From JAXGMV01 sp040768445 (GTDB taxonomy: Bacteria > Chloroflexota > Anaerolineae > Anaerolineales > Anaerolineaceae), in the NCBI GenBank assembly GCA_040768445.1, contig JAXGMV010000001.1, forward strand, positions 434,001 to 498,000: DNA of 64,000 nt. The letters are read 5' to 3'. Below are positions 6,567-15,210 of this stretch, piece by piece (position 1 is the first letter of the stretch; each line of letters begins with the position of its first letter). The position numbers were made by a program, and so were the translations under genes. The notes beneath the pieces were generated by a model, which worked only from the letters and a program-made list of their open reading frames with translations, did not search any database and was not told where the DNA came from.

Positions 6567-8984
6567 CTATTTACATTGATTTGAACTTTGGAAGTAATCC
6601 ATAACACAAGAAACTGAACCATTAGAATTAAGATTACATTTACTTCCATCAAATCCTTCCCGACTGCCAACTACAAACACTGGTTTATTTCCCAAAGATT
6701 CGACTTTATCTTTTACCTTGACACATTGTCCAATATTATTGCCAAAAATCCAGTCATAAGAAATGATGAGAAAATTTCCACCTAGTTCCATATATGAATA
6801 AAACCCATTTTCACATGTCGGGCAAGAGTACCTGCCAACATCAGTAACTCTGTCACAAATCTCAACGGATTGACCTTTATTTCTGATCGTAAGAGAGTTT
6901 GAGTCTTTACAAGTATCAAGTGTAGGTTGCAAAAACACGGTCGGTATAGACGATGCAGTCGGCAAAATGGCAGGCTGTTTTCTTGTTGGGGTTTTTATTG
7001 CACCATAAGGTCTCGATGTTGTTGTTGGTGAAATTCGATTAGTTGGTGCTGACATTGAACTTACAATAATAATAAGGAAAAATAAAATAGCCATTACACC
7101 AAGAAGAATTAGGCACCCTTTGTGTTCATCACCTGAGTTATTGGGTTTTTGATTAATCGGCGAAGGAGTTTTGTCTGTTTGTTTTATTGAATCCTCAGGT
7201 GCTTTAGATTCCGTGGTCGATATATTAAATGTGTTTTGTAAAATCTCTTTAACAAATTTGAGGTCATTTATAACAATTTTATTCTTCGGATTACATTCAT
7301 TTGCTCGGAGTAATAATGAATAAGCTTCTTTTAGATACTTTAATGCATTAGCTTTAATTGCTTCACGCTCAGCAATATCGGTTTGATAACATTTCTTGCA
7401 CAACAAATATTTGTGCTCACCATCTCCACCGACATAATACTCACCAATAATGCTGGATAAACATGACATACAATATAAATCACTAAGTTTTGAGTATGAT
7501 TCATGTAAGTTTTTTTCAACAATATAAAGAGAACGTAGACATTGTTGATTCTTGCTTTGGATATGATAAGTAATTCTTTTAATTATGGAACGCTCAGAAT
7601 CAAAATAAGACAAACCTCTAGAAACACACTCTCTAGCTTTTCTATCAAGACACATTGCTAAAGGTGGTTTAATCGCTTTTTCTATTGTATTTGAGTCTAT
7701 TGAGTCTTTACGCTCGAGTTCCTTAATTAATCTTATTGCTTCGTCATAATTTGATTGAGTAAATGCTTCATATGCAAGCTCAAGTTGGTCACGGACTTCG
7801 TTATGTATACCTTTTCGGTAGTAATCCTTACAATGCCAATAGTTATTGTTTGAGCCGTATTCTTTGAGCTGCTTTATTTTTGCCTTAATTTCTTGCTTTT
7901 TTGTTGGTTCAAAAAATAAATCATTCGCTAGTGTTAATAGCTCAATCGATTTTTCCCAATCATCCGTTTTAGTGAAAAATGCATCAACACAATTGATTAT
8001 TGTTTCATATAAGTTATTTCTTAGAATCGCGGTTTCCGGCGCACCAATGGGTAGGATCGAATCAATTACACCTAAGTGATTATTACCCTCCTTAATTAAC
8101 AACTCAATCTGCTCATCCAAACTCGCTGGTGAATATTCTATTTTGTTTTCAGCACTTAGACAATCGTTATTTATACCTTCACGATGAGGTGCTATTGCGA
8201 GATTTAGTATGTCTTGAGGAATATCAATACCAATCTTTTCTTTTGGTATATTTAGCAGTATTCCTGCGATCGCTCTATCACTACCTTCAGCATATCTTAC
8301 AGCTTCTTCAGCAAGTGTAGATAGAATTATTGAATTTATGGATTTCCGAATAGTCTTTACATGAGCTATGGATAAACGGGGGTCAGCTATTTCATGTACG
8401 CGGTGAAACAATAGACTCCAGAAGTCATTAAGAATAGAAAGGTCTTTCCACGCTTGTAAAGCTGAATTCCAGTAATTAGTCCAATCACTTTGGCCTAAAT
8501 TGTTACCAAAAAGCGCACTAAAATGATAAGAAATCGCCTGATTATGAAGACATATTGTTGATACTTTTGGATCAGATGATTGTTCTGTCCATATACTTAG
8601 CGCACCAGGTGTGTCATTGAGCATTAAACATTTCAATGCGGGGTCATTTTCACAATGATTTCCTGGCAGTGGCCAAAACCAAAATATTTCTTGAATAATC
8701 CTCTGAAATGGATCTCGTAAACTTTCAACAAGAACATTTATATCTAAATCACAAATTGATATGTTTATTGGAAAAATTTTGCATGGCCCATCAGGAATAG
8801 GTGATTGGGTCCGCATAGCTATGTCATGTACTTGCTTTCGTCGTGAGATCTCTCTATCAGATGCTTGAACGGGTAATTCTAACAATCGAAATGCATTTGA
8901 TTGATATAGAAGTTTACTGGTAAATTGTTTTACATTTAGTGGTTCTACATTTGGAATATTATTCAACTGGTCGTGACGCTCCAT
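6567..8984 (-). CDS. Membrane-anchored J-like/zinc-ribbon protein of the Hsp70 cassette
   Basis: The protein has 805 residues from ATG 8984, which has AGGTGG just upstream; a GTG at 8990 is the alternative. The N-terminus, 'NAFRLLELPVQASDREISRR' (about 30-50), has the look of J-domain helix I and the loop to helix II, and a second helix pair occurs at 'LRDPFQRIIQEIFWFWPL'. No HPD tripeptide is present. A helical, TPR-like region (about 290-600) contains a CxxC...CxxC zinc ribbon near residues 505-532. One transmembrane helix lies at about 623-643, and then a low-complexity linker and a cysteine-containing extracytoplasmic domain. It is the first gene of the cassette and probably brings clients to the Hsp70 at the membrane. 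J-likeness is inferred from fold pattern and context. Confidence 0.6.
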   Translation of the reverse strand: MERHDQLNNIPNVEPLNVKQFTSKLLYQSNAFRLLELPVQASDREISRRKQVHDIAMRTQSPIPDGPCKIFPINISICDLDINVLVESLRDPFQRIIQEIFWFWPLPGNHCENDPALKCLMLNDTPGALSIWTEQSSDPKVSTICLHNQAISYHFSALFGNNLGQSDWTNYWNSALQAWKDLSILNDFWSLLFHRVHEIADPRLSIAHVKTIRKSINSIILSTLAEEAVRYAEGSDRAIAGILLNIPKEKIGIDIPQDILNLAIAPHREGINNDCLSAENKIEYSPASLDEQIELLIKEGNNHLGVIDSILPIGAPETAILRNNLYETIINCVDAFFTKTDDWEKSIELLTLANDLFFEPTKKQEIKAKIKQLKEYGSNNNYWHCKDYYRKGIHNEVRDQLELAYEAFTQSNYDEAIRLIKELERKDSIDSNTIEKAIKPPLAMCLDRKARECVSRGLSYFDSERSIIKRITYHIQSKNQQCLRSLYIVEKNLHESYSKLSDLYCMSCLSSIIGEYYVGGDGEHKYLLCKKCYQTDIAEREAIKANALKYLKEAYSLLLRANECNPKNKIVINDLKFVKEILQNTFNISTTESKAPEDSIKQTDKTPSPINQKPNNSGDEHKGCLILLGVMAILFFLIIIVSSMSAPTNRISPTTTSRPYGAIKTPTRKQPAILPTASSIPTVFLQPTLDTCKDSNSLTIRNKGQSVEICDRVTDVGRYSCPTCENGFYSYMELGGNFLIISYDWIFGNNIGQCVKVKDKVESLGNKPVFVVGSREGFDGSKCNLNSNGSVSCVMDYFQSSNQCK

Positions 8985-9025
8985 TTCCACCTTTTGTGAT
9001 TGATTGAATAAGCCAGATTGATATT

Positions 9026-9031
9026 ATTATA
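9026..9031 (-). promoter_or_regulatory. Possible -10 element for the chaperone cassette
   Basis: On the minus strand a perfect TATAAT lies about 40 bases upstream of the J-like gene start, in very AT-rich sequence. No good -35 hexamer is seen at 16-18 bases, so the call is tentative. Confidence 0.35.
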
Positions 9032-9134
9032 TAGTGGAAGTAATAACGGATAGTGAAAAAATTAGTGGATAGACTAAAACACTTTCCTCTCTTTTCTATG
9101 CACCTATATGTCATTATTTAGAAACTATATAAAT

Positions 9135-9575
9135 TTAAACCATCTGTGACCACAGCAGGTAGAGTGCCAGCGCCAGCATAAGGGCAATCACCAGGTAATC
9201 TGTGACCTTCACTTTCTCATACCCGTGGGTATTCTCCTCCGGTTTATCAGGGTTATAGTGCACCTCAATCGACTCGCCGATCTCATCAATCGCCTTCTGG
9301 GCGCTTCTGCGAGTCCACATGCCGTTCATGCGTGTCTTTCCCTGGTATTCCCTGCCCATCACACTGTACTTGTAGGTGATCTGCGGGGTATAGCTGCTGC
9401 CGCCCTCATCGTCTCGGCTCACATCCACCTTCTTCTCCAGCACCTGAGCCCAGATCGCCGGCCATCCGGCGCCGGCTTTGATGCGTTTCCCACGCTTGAG
9501 CACCCTGTACAGGCTGAAAAGGCCAAACGCCAGTATGATAACTGCTACAAAAATGGTCACTACTGATCCGTTCAT
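9135..9575 (-). CDS. DUF3592-family membrane protein
   Basis: The protein has 146 residues, starting at the ATG at 9575, which has GGAGG at the right distance; a longer frame reaching 9587 has no ribosome site. Two hydrophobic helices, one at each end, flank a soluble beta-rich domain. That domain contains 'WPAIWAQVLEKKVDVSRD', 'TYKYSVMGREYQG' and 'IEVHYNPDKPEENT', the characteristic pattern of DUF3592. Members are small membrane proteins of unknown role in many bacteria. Base composition returns here to the GC-rich norm, marking the right edge of the AT-rich cassette. Confidence 0.85.
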   Translation of the reverse strand: MNGSVVTIFVAVIILAFGLFSLYRVLKRGKRIKAGAGWPAIWAQVLEKKVDVSRDDEGGSSYTPQITYKYSVMGREYQGKTRMNGMWTRRSAQKAIDEIGESIEVHYNPDKPEENTHGYEKVKVTDYLVIALMLALALYLLWSQMV

Positions 9576-9614
9576 GTTATCCTCCAAAAGATAGTACTGG
9601 AATAAAATAGAAAA

Positions 9615-10715
9615 TTATCTCCCCAGCCCTGCAGTCAGGTAGTCGGTTACTGCAGCATCATACTCATACTTGAAATAGGCAGGCACGGCATCCTGAGGGA
9701 TGATAAAAGAAAACCAGCCGGTGATCTTCTGACCCTGGGCGATCTCGCCGCCAACAATTTGCTCATCCTTGCCGAACAATTCACTCCGGTAGACATAACC
9801 ATTGTTGTCCACCAGCATAGCATACAGCAGGTTGACAAACAGCGGCGCCGGGTTGCCCTTGTTCTCCAGCGTGACCTCTACCGCCACCAGCTTATATCCT
9901 TCAACCGCTTCATACATCACACCGGGCTCAGCCGGATCTTCCACGGTCAAAGCCGTGACTGCGTAACCATTCAGCTCAGTGGCTTGACCCAGTTTGGATG
10001 GTTCCACACGCGGTGTAAACGCAAATGGCGGCATGGTAAAACCTGCCGGCGCTGCAGATAAATTTGCCTCCAGGATGTCGCCGCTGAAAAATGTCTTATC
10101 GAAGACCAGACGCCCAGGAATGGCACCTTCAGGCAGTTTGAAACCGACCAAACCCTTGATGCGCTCTCCCGTATATAAGCCAGCATTGCCGATCTGATCA
10201 GCAGCGCCCATCAAATCCAGGTCATATTCACTGCCTGCGGTATCAAATAATGTGAACTTCATCGGGTTAATGTCAATCGTCTCGCCGGCGATATTGGCAA
10301 ATACCACTTCAACCGCGACCAGTCGTTTGCCTGCCTCGGCATCGTAGAGAATACCGGGTTCAGCCGGGTCAACGATACGCAGCGGTGTCATCGCATAACC
10401 AAACCTGCGCGCAGTGTCGCCGAGGTGCTGCCCCACGATCACGGCGTCATCCGGCACCGCAGTGACGACTGGCGCAGCTGTCACTTCAGGCTGTATGTTG
10501 GCCTGGGTTGGCTCAGGTAAAACTGGGACCATCGTAGGCGCAGGTATCAGCGTGGCAGTGACCACACCTGCCGGCTGCTGCTCAACAAGCGGTGCAGCAG
10601 TAATCTCGACCTCAGGCACCCGGCGGGAAATGCCGCAAGCCAGCGACACAAACATGAATATCAACACCAGTACGATCACGCCAGTTTTGTACTGTCCTCT
10701 GGTTCCATCCATCAT
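9615..10715 (-). CDS. Secreted or lipid-anchored protein with two DUF4352-like domains
   Basis: This has 366 residues from ATG 10715 behind GGGAGGTG. An N-terminal hydrophobic segment ends in 'SLACG', a plausible though imperfect lipobox. A proline/valine-rich linker follows to about residue 90. The rest is two similar beta-sandwich domains, each opening with a 'TRRFGYAMTPLRIVDPAEPG' or 'ATELNGYAVTALTVEDPAEP' type segment and containing 'KRLVAVEV' or 'YKLVAVEV' strands. This is the DUF4352 immunoglobulin-like pattern, duplicated in tandem. Such domains occur in exported proteins of Gram-positive-type cells, function unknown. The 'PAEPG' segment recurring at the same place in both domains indicates internal duplication. 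Confidence 0.75.
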   Translation of the reverse strand: MMDGTRGQYKTGVIVLVLIFMFVSLACGISRRVPEVEITAAPLVEQQPAGVVTATLIPAPTMVPVLPEPTQANIQPEVTAAPVVTAVPDDAVIVGQHLGDTARRFGYAMTPLRIVDPAEPGILYDAEAGKRLVAVEVVFANIAGETIDINPMKFTLFDTAGSEYDLDLMGAADQIGNAGLYTGERIKGLVGFKLPEGAIPGRLVFDKTFFSGDILEANLSAAPAGFTMPPFAFTPRVEPSKLGQATELNGYAVTALTVEDPAEPGVMYEAVEGYKLVAVEVTLENKGNPAPLFVNLLYAMLVDNNGYVYRSELFGKDEQIVGGEIAQGQKITGWFSFIIPQDAVPAYFKYEYDAAVTDYLTAGLGR

Positions 10716-11094
10716 CACACCTCCCGGCTGAAAGAAACGCAAATATTCATTTTTTTATCTTGGAAACCAATGACTCAGCCCCGCGTTTGGACAGGATGCC
10801 GCATCATTACCATCTATTTTCGCGTAAAAAAGCGTCTGGCACAAGCATTTGCCCGGTCAATTTTTTATATCTTAAACTGTTTTTGTTGGTGGCCGGGATG
10901 GAATTGTGCAGCCGCCTGCAGTACACACAAGCGCGTCAATACACAGGTGACGATTGCCAACCTGTATTAATCAACTGTCGAAAATATTTACCATGTTTTT
11001 CAAACCCCCTGCTTTATTTCCCTTCACACCGGTATTGCTGTTGTACTCCGCCGGTTCACTACGGACGAAAGCGCACCTGCTTGATCAGCACCTG
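10716..11094. other. Intergenic region without recognised gene
   Basis: A 379-base stretch between two minus-strand genes. Open frames on the plus strand here lack ribosome sites and protein-like composition. The bases nearest 10716 presumably hold the promoter of the DUF4352 protein gene, but no convincing -35/-10 pair was found. Confidence 0.4.
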
Positions 11095-11409
11095 TCAGGG
11101 TTCCAGTTCATAATTCCTGATGAAATCCATACACTCCTTTTTTGTATTTATTTCAATCCCTTCATGTTCTTCAATACCCTCTCTAAATGGTTCATAACCA
11201 CATAACGACACATATGCTGTGGGCTTTCCAGTTTGCAGGTACGATACGCAGGCGCCAATGAAGGCGTGGGGATAATCAGGGTGTTCAGCTAATAATATTT
11301 CATATTGACCCTTGCAGTACGGCAGCATATCCCTGGGCTCCACCGGCACACAGGATGCCAGCATACCCGCGACCATTACAATTACAACAACAAGCATTAG
11401 CTGTTTCAT
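11095..11409 (-). CDS. Small putative lipoprotein, unknown function
   Basis: This 104-residue protein has a clear lipoprotein signal peptide: a lysine, a hydrophobic stretch of valine, methionine and isoleucine, then 'LASC' with the lipidated cysteine near residue 20. The mature part has four more cysteines, at 'LPYCKGQY', 'GACVSY', 'SLCGYE' and 'KKECMDF', so two disulphide bonds outside the membrane are possible. GGAG lies six bases before the ATG. I do not recognise a family. It is isolated, with about 370 bases of non-coding sequence on either side. Confidence 0.65.
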   Translation of the reverse strand: MKQLMLVVVIVMVAGMLASCVPVEPRDMLPYCKGQYEILLAEHPDYPHAFIGACVSYLQTGKPTAYVSLCGYEPFREGIEEHEGIEINTKKECMDFIRNYELEP

Positions 11410-11782
11410 CAGTTACTCCTTTTTAGATCAATCCAGGCACAACAATAGTGAAATAGCTCCCCATACCACCTCCAGGGACATGGACAGGTGACCCGCCGGC
11501 TTGCCCGACAGGTGCATAAACAGGCAGCGTGACGTTTGCGAAGGCTGCCAGCTTCCAAAGACTGATTAGTTTGTTGGGTTGTGCGTGGAGAATTACCAGG
11601 ACGTGCTGCTTGAATCAGGTCTCTGGATGATGCCATCCAAATCCTTAACTACCATGATAACCAAATCCGGGTGCGAGTCAAGATGCTGCACAGGAACGCT
11701 GTTGAGCATCCAGTCAACGGCTGATACGCGGTTATAATAACGGCTGTGTGACGATCATGTACCATTCATCGAGGAGGATGTT
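11410..11782. other. Intergenic region upstream of the arginine deiminase gene
   Basis: These 373 bases separate the divergent lipoprotein and arginine deiminase genes. A TATAAT lies at 11733-11738, about 45 bases before the deiminase start, and could be its -10 element. No matching -35 was seen. The frame at 11409-11636 on the minus strand has no protein-like features. Confidence 0.4.
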
Positions 11783-13009
11783 GTGTCAATTATCAAAGTA
11801 AACAGCGAAATTGGACCCTTGAAAAAGGTGCTCCTGCACCGACCGGGTGATGAGAACCTGAACCTGACGCCCGATACCCTGGAGCGTCTGCTGTTTGACG
11901 ACATCCCTTATCTCACGCTTGCCCAAAAAGAACATGACTACTTCGCCAATGCGCTGCGAGCCGAGGGCGTCGAGGTGATCTACCTGGTTGACCTGGTCGT
12001 CAGTGTACTGGAGCAGTCCGCTGACATTCGCACAGCCTTCCTGCGCCAGTTCATTGACGAAGGCGGTGTGCGCTCAAATACGGTGAAATCTGCACTGTTC
12101 GAGTTCCTGGACAGCATCTCAGACACCCGCCAGCTTGTTCATAAGACCATTGCCGGCGTGGAGGAAAGGGAGCTTGGGCTCGACAAGAATAACCACGATT
12201 TCTTCCTCACCAAACAGCACAGCCCACTCCTGCTTGACCCTATGCCCAACCTGTATGCCTCGCGTGACCCATTTGCCAGCATCGGCAGCGGTGGGGCAAG
12301 CATTCACCGCATGAAGAACACCGTTAGAGCCCGGGAGACCATCTTTGCAGAGACCATCTTCAAGCATCACCCGGATTTTAAGGACACAACACTTTATTAC
12401 AACCGTGACGACAACTACTCCATCGAAGGCGGTGACGTGCAGGTGCTGTGCAGCAATGTCCTCGGCATCGGCATCTCTGAGCGCACCGAACCGCGCGCTA
12501 TCACCAGGCTTGCCCAGCGGGTCTTCAATGATGCCAACAACACCATAGACACTGTCCTGGCATTTGACATCCCCTCCTTCCGCTCGTTCATGCACCTTGA
12601 CACGGTCATGACCCGCGTGGACGTTGACAAATTTGCCGTGCATGATGAGATCATGAGCGATGCGCGCGTGTTTGAGATCAAAGCCGGCAGCAACCACCAT
12701 GATCCCAGAATCACCGAGGTGTCACTGCCGCTGGAAAAAGTGCTGGAGAAATACCTGAAAATTGACCATGTGACGCTGCTCAAAGCCGGCAACGGTGAGC
12801 GCATCGCCGGCCAGCGCGAGCAGTGGTCAGACGGCGTCAACACCCTGTGCATCAGGCCCGGCACCATCATCGTCTATGACCGCAACTTCGTCACCAACCA
12901 GGTGTTCCGCGAGGCCGGCCTGAATGTGATCGAAATCCCCTGCAGTGAACTGATCCGCGGCCGCAGCGGCCCACACTGCATGTCGATGGCGCTTGAGCGG
13001 GAGTGGTAA
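11783..13009 (+). CDS. arcA: Arginine deiminase
   Basis: This 408-residue protein is of normal length for arginine deiminase, which hydrolyses arginine to citrulline and ammonia in the cytoplasm. The family landmarks appear in order: 'INSEIGPLKKVLLHRPG'-type N-terminus, 'NLYASRDPFASIG' (substrate-binding Asp and Arg), 'EGGDVQVL', 'HLDTVMTRVD' with the catalytic His, and 'GRSGPHCMSM' with the nucleophilic Cys at residue 399. Translation begins at GTG 11783 behind GAGGAGG. Ornithine carbamoyltransferase, carbamate kinase and the arginine/ornithine antiporter, usual partners for making ATP, are absent from the window. They may lie elsewhere, or the enzyme may serve nitrogen supply or acid tolerance. 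Confidence 0.97.
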   Translation: MSIIKVNSEIGPLKKVLLHRPGDENLNLTPDTLERLLFDDIPYLTLAQKEHDYFANALRAEGVEVIYLVDLVVSVLEQSADIRTAFLRQFIDEGGVRSNTVKSALFEFLDSISDTRQLVHKTIAGVEERELGLDKNNHDFFLTKQHSPLLLDPMPNLYASRDPFASIGSGGASIHRMKNTVRARETIFAETIFKHHPDFKDTTLYYNRDDNYSIEGGDVQVLCSNVLGIGISERTEPRAITRLAQRVFNDANNTIDTVLAFDIPSFRSFMHLDTVMTRVDVDKFAVHDEIMSDARVFEIKAGSNHHDPRITEVSLPLEKVLEKYLKIDHVTLLKAGNGERIAGQREQWSDGVNTLCIRPGTIIVYDRNFVTNQVFREAGLNVIEIPCSELIRGRSGPHCMSMALEREW

Positions 13010-13097
13010 AGCAGTTTATACGATGTTCAAAAATTGGCCGGTTATGGTAAAATAAAGGGTGTAAGGCAGTTGAATAAGGTTGTTTTGCCCAAAGTAT

Positions 13098-13172
<75 letters not shown>

Positions 13173-13218
13173 CTTTTTATTTAATAGGTCCGTAGGCACC
13201 CACAGGGGGTGTGTTATC

Positions 13219-13248
13219 CGAGCCCTATCGCGCCCACTATTTATTTAA
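13219..13248 (+). repeat. tRNA 3'-end repeat, copy 2
   Basis: Matches copy 1 at 29 of 30 positions; the only difference is one T to A in the T-run. It is preceded at 13187-13196 by a second exact copy of GGTCCGTAGG from the tRNA variable/T-arm region. The segment between does not fold into a tRNA. Confidence 0.8.
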
Positions 13249-13301
13249 CATTTCAACAGACCAGAAGCACCCTGTAAGGGCCGCGTAGCGCTCAGGAGGA
13301 G

Positions 13302-13323
13302 TCGCGCCCACTTTTTATTTAAC
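13302..13323 (+). repeat. tRNA 3'-end repeat, copy 3 (shorter)
   Basis: TCGCGCCCACTTTTTATTTAA of copy 1 is repeated exactly here. Just upstream (13278-13295) is a corrupted version of the tRNA 5' end, with GCGTAG and CTCAG still recognisable. Copy 3 therefore looks like the decayed remains of a whole tRNA copy. Confidence 0.75.
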
Positions 13324-13348
13324 AATAAACAGGTTCGTAGGAGCCCTG

Positions 13349-14242
13349 TTATTCCAATGGAGCGAGAAAATAGATGGGTTTTAGTGGAAATCGTTGCCGA
13401 GCCTCTTGCGTCAACTTAACATAATGTTCAACCCACAAGTCATAGAGATTTTCCAGGTCCAATAAGGTGACCTTTCGACGTTCCTGTGTCCTAGCCTCAT
13501 CTTTTGCATCACTGGTAAAGCCTCCAGAAGATACAAACAATCCTACATCGTCTATGCCGAGAACAGATAAAAAGGCTCGCAAACCTTCAACCGCAATAGG
13601 TTGATCTCGGCGTTTAACCTGCACTTTAATACGAGGAATGCTCGCACCAAGTGGATCTGTGTACGCAATGATGTCAATACCTCGATCCTTACCTGGAGGA
13701 GAGACCCAGGAGACATGGTAATCCATTGCTCTTAGCAGGTCAGCCACCAGTTCCTGGAATTCATACGGTTGCATGTTCTGTAGGAATCCTTTGATTTCTT
13801 CCCAGGCCTTTTCTTCGGCTTCTTCAACGGTTAGGGAGATTTCTTCTACGACTGCTCTAGCAGAGCCGGATATTTCCTTTCCTTGTTTTGGACGATTACG
13901 TTTCCACTCATGATAGAGCTTAACGGCCTCCTTGTAAAAATTCTCCGGATCTTTGTAGATTTTATACGCCTTGAGTCCCTCTTCTGTAACAAACCAACGA
14001 CCTTTATTTTTGACTAACCATCCAGCTTTAACCAAATCAATGGTGGCGAATCTTACAATTTTCTCAAAACGGGGTGAATTTGGTGTTGATGGATAATAAC
14101 CCCTTTCATATTCAGTTAATTGGGTTTTCTTTGGAATCGCGTCTAATATTTCTTTCGCTGGTAAGCCATCAGGCTTATCCAATAACTGATCAAATACAAT
14201 ACGTAGAAATTCTCCTGTTCTCCTGCGGGTGATGTCTGCCAT
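13349..14242 (-). CDS. Mrr-type restriction endonuclease-like protein
   Basis: The 297-residue protein has the two-domain plan of Mrr. A winged-helix N-terminus (about 1-95) contains the 'LVKAGWLVKNKGRWFVTEEGL' type pattern of the Mrr N-terminal domain. A charged linker leads to a C-terminal Mrr catalytic domain (about 157-265). That domain shows 'YEFQELVADLLRAMDY', then 'GKDRGIDI' with Asp190 and 'VQVKRR' with Gln208 and Lys210, the D...QxK metal-binding set. Mrr enzymes cut methylated or otherwise modified DNA. Start ATG 14242 follows GGGAGGTC. It lies directly beside the tRNA-Val repeats and is somewhat AT-richer than the core genes, consistent with acquisition as a defence gene. Confidence 0.85.
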   Translation of the reverse strand: MADITRRRTGEFLRIVFDQLLDKPDGLPAKEILDAIPKKTQLTEYERGYYPSTPNSPRFEKIVRFATIDLVKAGWLVKNKGRWFVTEEGLKAYKIYKDPENFYKEAVKLYHEWKRNRPKQGKEISGSARAVVEEISLTVEEAEEKAWEEIKGFLQNMQPYEFQELVADLLRAMDYHVSWVSPPGKDRGIDIIAYTDPLGASIPRIKVQVKRRDQPIAVEGLRAFLSVLGIDDVGLFVSSGGFTSDAKDEARTQERRKVTLLDLENLYDLWVEHYVKLTQEARQRFPLKPIYFLAPLE

Positions 14243-14411
14243 AATTGATTTGACCTCCCAATTTGCTGTGCTTATTCAAAATAAGTATATAGTAAATTTA
14301 AATAATATACATAACCTCCATTGTGAATATGTGTGAGCAGGTCAGCACATGGTATACAGTTTATGAAGCATACAAGATGCTGATTAGGCAATTTCGTTTA
14401 GGAGGAATAAA

Positions 14412-14918
14412 ATGACTAAACAAAAGATCACTCGTGGAAACGCCAGCCAGTTCTTCATCGCCGGGGAGTTATGCCGTCGGGGTTGTTCTGCAGTAGTGAC
14501 TTTGGGTAACACGCCCAATACTGATATTCTCTGCAGTAATATCGAGGGTACAAAATTTGTTCATATACAAGTGAAGACCTTCATCCCCGGTGGAAATTCT
14601 TGCAGCGTTGGCAAAAAAGCGGAAATGTTTTATGGGGATAATTTCTTTTGGGTATTAGGTGGTATTCCAGAACCGGGTAGTAATAAGGAATTTGTTTATT
14701 ACATTATCCCATCCAAAATCATGGCTGAGAATGTTACCAAGTGTCATCAGTTATGGCTCCACACACCAGGAGTGAGTGGTCAAGCGCATAATGATAATCA
14801 AGTCAGGATGGTATTATTGCCACCAAAAAAGATTAGCAATATTTGGGAATGGGACATTAGTGGATATCGGGATCGATGGGATTTAATTGAGGAAAAATTG
14901 AAGGAATGTAATGCTTAA
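14412..14918 (+). CDS. PD-(D/E)XK nuclease-fold protein, unknown role
   Basis: This 168-residue protein starts behind a strong AGGAGG. Its first third shows the core of the PD-(D/E)XK fold: a helix with Glu19 ('IAGELCRRG'), the glycine-turn strand 'GNTPNTDIL' with Asp38, and 'HIQVKTF' with Gln53 and Lys55. The aromatic-rich middle ('FFWVLGG', 'YYIIPS') resembles small group-I-intron-like or DUF4365-type endonuclease domains. It is divergent from the Mrr-like gene across 169 bases. The pair may be a two-gene defence or selfish island, but no methyltransferase or toxin partner is visible. Family membership is inferred from motif spacing. Confidence 0.6.
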   Translation: MTKQKITRGNASQFFIAGELCRRGCSAVVTLGNTPNTDILCSNIEGTKFVHIQVKTFIPGGNSCSVGKKAEMFYGDNFFWVLGGIPEPGSNKEFVYYIIPSKIMAENVTKCHQLWLHTPGVSGQAHNDNQVRMVLLPPKKISNIWEWDISGYRDRWDLIEEKLKECNA

Positions 14919-15210
14919 GTGTACTCTTAGGGTTGATTCCTAACACTCTGTGAAAAAAATAACCCTATCGTCTCAATTGGACGACGACCACGGTTACGAT
15001 ATCCCTGGTGTAGTCGCTCTGCATTATATTGGACCAACCTGGAGAACACTCAGTTTATGTTGTGCCATTCTTTATTCCGCATCCATCGTAATCTTCTTAT
15101 ATAATTAAATTAGCGATTTACGATGTGAGACATGAGCCTTTAGACTACATTTTATACAATGGTATCAATAAGGCGTATAAAAATCGTCTGCCATTGTTAA
15201 CTAATTCCCC
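14919..15210. other. AT-rich intergenic region right of the nuclease genes
   Basis: Nothing gene-like was found in these 292 bases. They mark the change from accessory to core composition. I looked for another copy of the tRNA-derived repeat here as an outer attachment site and saw none. Confidence 0.4.

Noticed and set aside
10760..11205. Overlapping plus-strand open frames
   Set aside because: No ribosome site, no homology-like motifs and cysteine-rich random composition; treated as non-coding.
11409..11636. 75-codon minus-strand frame upstream of the lipoprotein gene
   Set aside because: Composition is arginine and cysteine-rich as expected from non-coding GC-rich DNA; no start signal.
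13187..13323. Second and third tRNA genes
   Set aside because: Only T-arm/acceptor fragments are kept; no D-arm or anticodon arm can be folded, so these are remnants.
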